In this document: one piece after another, positions 56,183 through 64,000 of the stretch
How the letters are laid out: each line of letters starts with the position of its first letter
Numbering within the stretch: the first letter of the stretch is position 1
Assembly (NCBI GenBank): GCA_031472005.1
Contig: PZJY01000002.1
Location: 1,736,001-1,800,000 of the forward strand
DNA: 64,000 nucleotides
Source of the DNA: Tetracladium setigerum
Taxonomy: Eukaryota; Ascomycota; Leotiomycetes; Helotiales
Direction of reading: 5' to 3'
Notes under the pieces: generated by a model
What the model was told of the DNA's origin: nothing
Seen by the model: only the letters and a program-made list of their open reading frames with translations
Databases searched by the model: none
Translations under genes and position numbers: made by a program

Positions 56183-58477
56183 CTAAACCGTATAACTCCC
56201 CGTCCCCCTAACAACATAAACCTGCCCCACCAAAACCACACACCCAACCGCCATAGCAATAACGACAATCGGCAAATTCACCCTCGCGAAATCCAATCCA
56301 CGCACTTTGATATGTTTCCTCAGCAGGATATCGCGCCAGAGCAAGCCGGCGAGTGAGGCGCTGAAGGCGATGCTGAAGGCGCCGTAGTTGACGCCGATGG
56401 CGAGCGCGTAGATCGTGCCCCAGAACGTGCGGTCCGATATTAGTGTGGGATTTGGATTGGTGAATGTGGGGACGTGAAGACGTTGCCATTCTTGGAGGAT
56501 GCGGGAGAGGAGGATTGTGGTGCCTATGTTTGTGCCTGCGAACTGTGGGGTGGAGAGGGTGGGTTAGTAAGTAAGTGAGTGGTTGGAGTTTTTGTGTTTG
56601 GACGGTTGGAGGTCAGAGGATGGAACTAGAAGGATTGGTAGGGAGTGATGATAATGATAAAATAAAATGGACAGTCTCAAAACTTACATTACATAAAACC
56701 ACAGACAAAAATCCCATCCCTCCAATTGCTCCTACAGTTCCAGTCTTATCTACCCAGCGATCCCAGCCATGGGCGAATACTTGAACCCAGCCTTTAGTGA
56801 CGAGCGCTTGAACGAGGATGAACATTGTGAAGGCGAATGGCACGAGGGCGAATGGAAGGTGTGCTAGGACTGCTGTGACGGTTGGGAAGGTCTCTTGACA
56901 CCATCTGTATGTTTCTGCTGATTTGGAGACGAGTGTTGCTTTCGGTTTTTGAGATCGTTGGTAGGGTGGCACTACTACTGATGTGTCCTCCTCTTTGGTC
57001 GGGTGCGGGAGAACCGCTTCAGTTTTCTTGGTACTTTTGCTGCTAGAATTGGAGGTATAGATGTCTGCTTCCCTCTGTTCGCTGGTGTTTCGGTCTGCCA
57101 ATGGAATTGCGTTTGGATCGTCATCTCCTGCTGCTAATGCTGTTTGAATGAACGTCGCTCGTTCCTCTTCTTCGCGAATAGCTGCTCTCTCTGCCCTCAA
57201 AAGTTCAATCTCTTCTCGTCCTTTCCGCGCTATCTCCCGTGTTTCATGGCGATGATACCATCCAAAACCTACATCCCAGCAAAACATAATAAAAGCAGCT
57301 GGCAAAGTGACCCAGAAAACCGGATGTTCACCACCCGACGTACTCGCCGCATTAAGCGCAAGAAGCGTGATCAAAGTGGCAGCCATGACGACAGCGCCAA
57401 ATGCCGCGCCTCCTTTGTCGAGGAAAGGATTCATAATCTCCTCTAGCGAGAGAAGTTTTCCCTCCTCATCGTTCACGTGCTCGTTTTCTTCCTCTTGCGC
57501 TTTGCCTCGTGCGTTGGGGATGTTGGGGTTGACGGGTTTCTTGGCTTTGGCTTCGTCGGAGAGCTCGTGCATCTTGATGGAGAGGGGGATTAGTGATTCG
57601 TCGGCGAAGACGATGTAGAGGAGGAAGGGAAGAGAACGATGGCCGTGGCGACGACGGGAACGATCATGTTTGCTGTGTAATTGATGAATTTGATCTGGAA
57701 CGCTCCGGCTAGGACGAGATTGGTTGGATTGGAGGATACAAGAATAGCAGAGGCTATGTTTGCTATGGCGAATTGAGTGTATATCCATGCTCTTGGGTGA
57801 ACGATGTTGCTTGAGACTCGGGTCATGTAAGCGAGGAATGCGGTGCCAGAGAGAATGATAGGGTCATTTCCGATGAAACTTCCCAGCACGAAGAAAAATG
57901 CGTATAAGTAGAAGAATAATCTGTGTCCAATTTTACCGCCCTTTTGGAGGACCTTGAAGGCGAGATAGCGGATTAAGCCAGAAGCGTCGATGGAGATGGC
58001 GATGTAGGCGAGGGTGATGAAGAATATCATGATATCCAACGGTGAGATATTGTCAGCTCCAACCGTGCCATCGTGGACTTCTTGTCTACCGATAGCTGAG
58101 ATCGCCAGGAGGAACAGATCGGCTATCAATGGTGCTGTAAGAAAGTTGAGTGGAAAATTGAGGCGTGCGAATGGCTTCGGTTTTGCTGTAGCATCCTCGT
58201 GTTCCTTTGGGAGTTCATATTTCCTCGGTGGTAATAGACGAAGAGATACCAGCGAATTCATGAAAAGGTTTGCTATGGATCGCGGCACAAATATTGGGAT
58301 ATGAAAAGGGAAAAGTACTATGATGTCTAGGGTTGGCCAAATTAGCTTGTCAGTCTTCAATAGTCCAACTAGCCACTCACTTGTGACAACAAATACAACA
58401 AGGGTGATGATTGATCGCCAGCTGTTGATTGACGCCGGAGCCGGACTGCTACTGCTTTTTGAGTCTGATCCCAACAT
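56183..58477 (-). CDS. ArsB/NhaD-type ion transporter (apparent 1-base frameshift)
   Basis: Exons 58477-58381, 58326-56688 and 56542-56183. The first intron (54 bp, in frame, GTGAGT donor, GCTAAT branch, CTAG acceptor) is easily missed because it has no stop codon. Removing it restores the VTNIIVLFPFHIPIFVPR segment. About 12 hydrophobic segments include FFITLAYIAISIDASGLIRYLAF, GSFIGNDPIILSGTAFLAY, ANIASAILVSSNPTNLVLAGAF and, in the last exon, FAGTNIGTTILLSRILQ. The SNPTNLVLAG and GTNIGTT re-entrant motifs are the hallmark of the ArsB/NhaD (ion transporter) superfamily. A hydrophilic loop of about 150 residues splits the halves. The frame breaks at the G run 57627-57629; one added base gives 698 residues. 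Substrate (arsenite, Na+/H+ or an organic anion) cannot be told. Confidence 0.8.
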
Positions 58478-59913
58478 ATTGACGGATTTTAATTGCAAAG
58501 CGTTGTTGAACTAAGGTGGGGGTGTTCTTGATGTTGAGAAATGTCAACATGTAACTTTGTCATTGCACATCTCAGCTTCAGGTTGGTTGACGGGAGATCT
58601 TTGCCCTTGTAACACAATGTTGAATTTTCAAGAACTTCAAAATGACCTTCTATCTAGATTAAATAACATTAGCTGTGAATATATGAAATGGAAGAAATTT
58701 TCATCCTCGAAATTATGAACATAAAGTCGCAAGAGAGAGGTACCCACTACATCAGCCTTCCACTTCTATGGGTAATATAAGCTTTCACGGAGATCAAAGC
58801 AACGAGGCGTACACTAGCACCCCAGCTTTGTCGTGCCGGGATCTTTTGCTATTCACAAACGACCGGTTTGGAATCTGGACAAAGCGCAAGGTGACTACTA
58901 GATGGGAGAGATGATGAAGTCGGCATGAATATCCAGACGCAAGCACGTGGTCAGGCGGTCGAATATCGTGTAAATTCGGAGAGAGGGCGAGGTCTCTTTT
59001 CTCTGGTGCTTTTTGCGGTGATAGCTGACGATTATTCTTGGGCTGTTCCCTCATTCCCTCAAGAGTTGATCGACGAGATCGATGATGAGCAGGCGACGAC
59101 AATTGTACCCTGACACCGAGTAGGTTGGTAACTCGACGTTGGTGGCGGGAAAGCAGCTACTGTAAGATCTTACAGTAGTGATTACGGCAGGCGATCGAGG
59201 ACGCACAGTGAGTGAATCTATGATGCTCTTGGCGGCCAATTGGAGTCGGTCGCTGCTCGCTAGCGGTGGCCGGCAGGCAGTACGTGAAATTCCCTCCCTC
59301 CTCCCGTCTTGACTTTGACCATCATCAACATCCCATCAATATTCCATCAATATTCCATCAATATTCCATCAATATTCCACCACGTGATAATAACATTGCG
59401 CAAACGCTGCAGAGGAACCATTCACCGAGACTTCTGAACACAATGGTGGTTTGTTTGTGTAATACAAAGCAAAAGTTCCAACTCGCCTCGCCCACAACAA
59501 CCAGCGGAATGCTACATCAAGGGTGTGAGGATCACGAGCACGTCCGTGAAATGCATGCAGGGCTAACCAAACAGACCACCAACCTTCCAAAGATCTGCAT
59601 CAGCTTCGATGAATACTGATGCCTGATTACGAGGTATAGTCCTCTCCGTACTAAAATGGCCCTCGTAGCACCACCTTCCATATGTGTTCGAGAACACCTG
59701 ACGGAATCCTCTGCATTCCCGCCACTGCAAGCCTCATCAGGACTTACAGTACTTCAAAAGAAATATTCCCACACAAAGCAGCGAATCTGCTCCACGTTTT
59801 GAAGAACGTGTTTTGATGTCCCACATCCACCCACTTCCACACGTTAGCTTGGCCCTTCTGTCTACATATGTTCACCTTGATATAAGCACAAAGGCAGGAG
59901 CTAAGTAGTGGCC
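58478..59913. other. Divergent intergenic region with a short tandem repeat
   Basis: No gene is supported in these 1.4 kb. The short ORFs lack recognisable features. It holds both divergent promoters and an 11-bp tandem repeat (59333-59376). Confidence 0.5.
59333..59376. repeat. 11-bp tandem repeat, four perfect copies
   Basis: The unit CCATCAATATT is repeated four times without mismatch at 59333-59343, 59344-59354, 59355-59365 and 59366-59376, followed by CCACCACGTGATA. The array lies about 540 bp upstream of the membrane-protein gene. Perfect copies suggest recent expansion. Confidence 0.9.
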
Positions 59914-61907
59914 ATGCCTGTGATCCCGTCAATTTATTTACCAGATTCGTCTACCATTATTGGCCGAAGTCTCGCTGCCCCAGCCTCAAACGCCCCTGCC
60001 CAGGTATTGCAAGTCGTGTGCGCTTGGCCCGTATCTGGGCAATATGGGCCAGGCTCGAGGATACTGTGAGTTGCTTTCCTCTTCAATCGAATTCGATGAT
60101 GAGCTGGCTAATAATTCGCCTCTCTAATAGATACTATGTTCTCGTAACAGCTTGTGTCTTCGCTCGAAAGGCAGAATGGCTGAGAAGTGCTTGTCTGGCG
60201 GCCGCATTGCTTTTCCCAGCAGTTGCTGCGATCCATGGTATTGTTCTGGCGGCAGTTCGGGTTGATGGTTCGTATCCCTGTTTTCTAGAACAATCTGTGC
60301 CAGCTAATCAATTACATTCTAGGTGCTGTTGATATGGATGTATATGGTGCATTCCAACTATGTTCAATTGGTATCCTAGCCGCTCCTGTGACAGTGAGGT
60401 TATCACGGACCTATTTCTTTGATCCAGGTCGAAATACCATCTTCTTGTGGACGGGCCTAATTCTTACTGGTAAAGACGCTTGTATTCCAGCCATGAATGA
60501 ATGCTAAGACTCAAATAGGTCTTCTGAGTCTGACGGTCACGTTTTTTCGGTTTGATACCTTAGATTGCACCCATGATGACGATGGCAACCCCGTCTCCGC
60601 CGACTGGAGAGAATTTCGGTATGGAACGACCTGTGGCTTACCCTGCTCGGCTCAAAATGGTCCTCATTCTCCTTTAAGAGAGGGCTCCGCAAATGACATT
60701 AACGTGATACCAATTCCTCATATTCTCACCTTTGGTACCACTACATTACTCGCCGCAGCTTGTTGCATCCCCGCAATCTTGTCTGTAATATTCATGTGGA
60801 CGAAAATCCTGGAAATGAACTGGAAAACTCGATTCGGGGATGGTGTTCCCGAGGAGAAACGTGAAGAGGTAATAGATGGAACGAATGGTGCGACTGAGGA
60901 AAGCATGCGTGGTGTAAACAGGGCTGTTAGAAAAGTTCTGAGTGCTGTGGAAGTTCCTGTATTCGGTGCTGCTATTCTCGCTATTCTTGTCATTGGTGAA
61001 AGGAACTTCTGGAGCCATCCAGTGAGATATCAAACTGAGCCACTGACCACTATTGGTAAGTCTCTCCGTCCTATCTTCTAACAATTTTTGACAGTTCACA
61101 GGTCAATGGGCACCCATTGTCGGAGCAGGTCTGGCTATTGTGGGCTCACTTGTTCTTCTTCTTGCAGGCGATCTTAAAGCAGCGGAGCAAGAAGAGATCC
61201 ATGAACAGGAATTATTGTCAAATGCCTCTGTTCATAACCTTTCTGTTACTTCAATAAACAGGGATCATAGTGTTCATTCCCAACGCCCTATACCACGAGT
61301 TTCTGATGGCGGTGAAGGAAGACCCACGACTCCTACGTCGCCATCTGATGTCGTCCATCGCAAAAAGATTGCTCGAAGACTGAATTTGATTGGGGATCGT
61401 CTTGGAACTGCGGCACATGAGCATTTTGATACCTCGGGCTTTAAGAATGGCCCAGCCAACTACTGGCCTGAGATTCCGGGCGAGAAGCAGCGCAACGCAG
61501 AGTTGGGGAACAAACAACGATTATGGACATCCTATAACGAGAATGAAGACGTCCCCCCAAGCCTCCAAAGACAAAATTCCAAATCGGCAAGTTTTGTTTC
61601 TGGACATGGAGCCTCATCATACGCCACACCATCTCGTGCCCATTCTGCAGCTCCATCGAACAATTCCGGCATAGTTCAACACGTCGAGCGTATTTCATCG
61701 GATGGAATTACGCCCCCTTCTCCGACTGTACTTCGTGGCAGAACTCCCAGAAGAAGAGATACTCTTCAAGTTCCTAGTCCTGATCGTCATATCTCCACAG
61801 TAATTGATGCACAACCCGGTTCTTCAACAGACGAAAGACGAACAAGCCAGGAAATACAGAGTATGCCTAAAATTGTAGTTAGCAAAGAATTCGAAAGATT
61901 GCCTTAG
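59914..61907 (+). CDS. Conserved fungal multi-pass membrane protein
   Basis: Five exons (59914-60065, 60131-60267, 60323-60469, 60519-61055, 61102-61907) total 1779 nt, giving 592 residues with consistent phases. The start MPVIPSIYLPD was found by extending the conserved GQYGPGSRILYYVLVTACVFARKAEWLR segment back to an in-frame ATG. Seven or so hydrophobic segments occupy residues 45-345, including ACLAAALLFPAVAAIHGIVLAA, ILAAPVTVRLSR, HILTFGTTTLLAAACCIPAILSVIFMW and GQWAPIVGAGLAIVGSLVLLL. A lumenal/extracellular loop carries paired cysteines (TTCGLPCS). The 240-residue C-tail is hydrophilic and Ser/Pro/Arg-rich, probably cytoplasmic. The family is common in Aspergillus and Helotiales genomes but I know no function. 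The seven-helix layout is receptor-like, but no GPCR signature is evident. Confidence 0.8.
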
Positions 61908-62353
61908 ACTGCACGCAGCCCTGGAGTTGACAATCATACAAAATTCAGACAGGAGTAGGTACGTACTCAAGGCAGGTCATCAGAGCCGAGAAACAACGTC
62001 GGTCTCCAAGCCTCGATCGATCTAGAGAGGAGTGTCCATGAAAGGCATCACATCATCGCCTTAATAAAAGGTGGAATAACTTCCAGCGATGGCGGAAAAA
62101 TTATGGAAGTCATCAGGCGAGCAACAGTAGTACAAGACAAGAAGAATTCGACCAGTGATTCAGCCAACGTCTCAAAAGCCACCCACCCTCTCGATTTCAA
62201 GATTCAAATCCCGTGAAGTTCTACCAAACAATCAAGATTATCCAGAACATGAACTCAGCACTCACGTATGATCAGCATACACAAAACATTATTCTGCTCT
62301 ACGCGTAATTCAAATATCAGACGAAACTGCGCAAGAACTCCGAAAAGGCTACA

Positions 62354-62539
62354 TTGGGCCATCTCATCGGCTTGCAACGCAGCGGTACTTACTTCTTCCG
62401 CAAGGCGCGATCGAGTTTTCGTTTCTATAATTGGTCGCATAACCTCGAATTTATCGCCAATTTCCTTGGAATGGTTCTTGGTATTATGGGAATCTGGATT
62501 ATCTGGGAGAAGGGGATGGGCATGAGACGAAAAGGGTGA
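62354..62539 (+). CDS. Possible small single-pass membrane protein (doubtful)
   Basis: A 61-residue ORF has a basic, aromatic N-terminal half (RSGTYFFRKARSSFRFYNW) and one clear hydrophobic helix (FIANFLGMVLGIMGIWIIW) followed by a short basic tail. The frame is open further upstream, to a TAA near 62306, with protein-like composition, so an additional 5' exon may exist. A GTATGA near 62265 and a TCAG near 62321 are candidate splice sites, but their phase does not fit. No family is recognised. Confidence 0.3.
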   Translation: MGHLIGLQRSGTYFFRKARSSFRFYNWSHNLEFIANFLGMVLGIMGIWIIWEKGMGMRRKG

Positions 62540-63175
62540 TGTTGAGACGTCCGATCGGCTGTTATGACACGGCTTGGCGCCTCTCGAAACAAGACCTCGC
62601 TTAAGGTTTTGAGGGGGAATTCCGGAACATCCGATCTCTTGGTGTGTGGGGAAAACTCTCCTTTTGGCAGCTTTTGTCGCGACTTAATATATTTTCAATA
62701 TATTATGAATGGGAGCAAGCTTTTCGATGCGCGAGATCAGTGCGCGGGAGTTTGATGGCACTGCTGGTATCTTGGGGAGGATTGATGCCTTCAATTTTTA
62801 CATTTTCCACGGGAAAATTTGGACAGCTGGAGATGGGAAAAGGACAATTCCCGCACCATGTTAAAAACAGCCTTAACATGAAGTCACTATGGAGGAAGGC
62901 AGTCCACATTCGTCCGAAGTCCCAAGGCGCTTTGAGACTTCCTGAGAGACCGGAGGAAAAGTATTGAATACTCCACAGCGGAGCCTCATAGGAGTCGGTC
63001 TGATATCACCAAGATCCTCAAACCGGGCGTCAAAGCACAAACACACATGAACAGGGGTTCAAGGGGTTGGCAAGCATCGCATCTCTCCCCGAAAACGACC
63101 TAGTCCCAAGCGTTCGTCTCTTGAGATTCAGATGGCACCTTACAAACACCCTGTCATCTCATATTAGAGAAGTAG

Positions 63176-63180
63176 TATAA
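63176..63180 (+). promoter_or_regulatory. TATA box of the small secreted protein gene
   Basis: AGTATAAGAG lies about 245 bp upstream of the ATG, followed by a C/T-rich stretch typical of fungal transcription-start regions. It is the best-looking core promoter in the window. Confidence 0.45.
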
Positions 63181-63424
63181 GAGCGGCCATATCCCATCCC
63201 AATATTGTTTTTCTTTTCTCCAGTTCATTCACTCACTTCCATTCCAAACCCATTCCATTCTTTCAACAACAGCTGCGCTGTTCCATTTCAATCTTCTTCT
63301 TTATCAATCATTATATTCTTTCCTCGACACTTTCTTCTTCTTCGCCTGCAGTCCTTCCAAACAACTAAAATCAACAATTTATCAAAGCCGGTCTTTTTCC
63401 ATACAACTACCAAAAATCAACAAG

Positions 63425-64000
63425 ATGTATTTCTCTACCGTTCTCATCAGCACTTTCGCTGCTCTCACCATCGCCGCGCCAACCTCCGTTCAAAAGCGTG
63501 CAGTCTTTGGTGCTACCACCTACGATGCCATCTCCATCTCTGGAGGAACTGCCGGTAACGCGCTTGCCGAGGCCAACGCTGTCCTCGACAAGCTCCCAGC
63601 TGATCTCAGCACCGTTGAGAAGTCTGATCTCGACTTCTTGAACTCAGTCAACCAAGTTGCCAACGACGCCGAGACTGACGCATTCAACGTCGCTATTGAA
63701 GCTGCCACCGGCGAGGAAGCCGATGCTCTCCAGGTTAGTCCTTCTTTTCTTCAACCTTCTCCCAATCCTCTCTTTCTCCCACACACTTCCACAATACCAA
63801 ACAACAAAACAAAACGTTCAACTAACATGACCTCCCCCACCACCAGCGCGGAAAGATAAAGAACAAGGTCCTCAAGCTCCAAGCCACCGTCCTCAAGCTC
63901 CAAGCCCAAGCCGCCCAAGGTGGTGGAAACGCCGCCAAGCTCGCTGAGGAGCAGACCAAACTCGCCAACAACGTTGCGCAGGATGAGGCTGAAGCTGGAA
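63425..64000 (+). CDS. Small secreted protein, Ala-rich (3' end outside window)
   Basis: Exon 1 is 63425-63733; a 113-bp intron (GTTAGT donor, CCAG acceptor) leads to exon 2 from 63847, still open at the window edge. The first 18-20 residues form a signal peptide (YFSTVLISTFAALTIAA), followed by a short propeptide ending Lys-Arg, a Kex2-type site. The mature part is Ala-rich and helical, with a paired KVLKLQA repeat, no cysteine pairs and no enzyme motif. The TATA box, CT-rich leader and C-ending codons suggest strong expression. It may be a wall-associated or effector-like secreted protein. I do not recognise a named family. Confidence 0.8.

Larger units (their letters stand above)
61908..63424. 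other. Intergenic region, one doubtful small ORF, secreted-protein promoter
   Basis: Apart from a 61-codon ORF at 62354-62539 nothing coding is seen. The right part is a strong-looking promoter: a TATAA at 63176-63180, then a long C/T-rich leader (about 63205-63360) before the ATG at 63425, as in highly expressed fungal genes. Confidence 0.5.

Noticed and set aside
59333..59376. CRISPR-like array
   Set aside because: The repeats are directly abutting 11-mers with no spacers, in a eukaryotic genome. This is a simple tandem repeat.

Overview
This window is nuclear DNA from a filamentous ascomycete (Pezizomycotina). The evidence is many short introns (about 41-74 bp) with GTRNGT donors and YAG acceptors, and fungal-specific families: WSC, HET, 2EXR, Clr5, Zn2Cys6 and a highly reducing polyketide synthase. 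A Leotiomycete/Helotiales origin fits the gene content and base composition, but that is a guess. Exon boundaries were placed by hand from splice signals, protein continuity and codon-phase arithmetic.

Layout. 1-1765: decayed, apparently transposon-derived coding remnants. 1766-2535 (-): secreted two-WSC-domain protein. 4424-6748 (+): Mup1-type methionine/amino-acid permease with 11 exons. 7644-8967 (-): 2EXR-domain protein. 10072-11685 (+): glutamine-synthetase-like gene interrupted by two in-frame stops. 11686-15289: a long gene-poor stretch. 15290-17280 (+): Clr5-domain protein. 19166-21258 (-) and 21818-24119 (+): a divergent DHA2-type MFS transporter and Zn2Cys6 regulator. 24992-26253 (-): conserved membrane protein. 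26980-29127 (+): HET-domain protein. 29554-31587 (+): CENP-U/Ame1-like kinetochore protein.

31965-46984 looks like a compact secondary-metabolite locus. It holds a 2260-residue HR-PKS (KS-AT-DH-ER-KR-ACP, no methyltransferase), a divergent FSH-family serine hydrolase of the LovG type (a candidate product-releasing thioesterase), and a full-length ABCB/MDR transporter (a candidate exporter). The PKS dehydratase domain has lost key residues of both catalytic motifs, so the product may be unusual.

The right end is mostly housekeeping or conserved genes: a 1027-residue conserved protein with a C-terminal arginine/aspartate/serine repeat tail (50157-53240), the diphthamide enzyme Dph2 (54022-55794), an ArsB/NhaD-type ion transporter (56183-58477, -), a multi-pass membrane protein (59914-61907) and a small secreted protein that runs off the window edge (63425-64000).

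One genome-wide pattern stands out. Four genes need five single-base additions to restore otherwise well-formed reading frames. Every site is a run of three or four G on the + strand, whichever strand the gene is on. This looks like systematic homopolymer under-calling in the assembly rather than gene death. By contrast the glutamine-synthetase-like gene carries true substitution-type stops.
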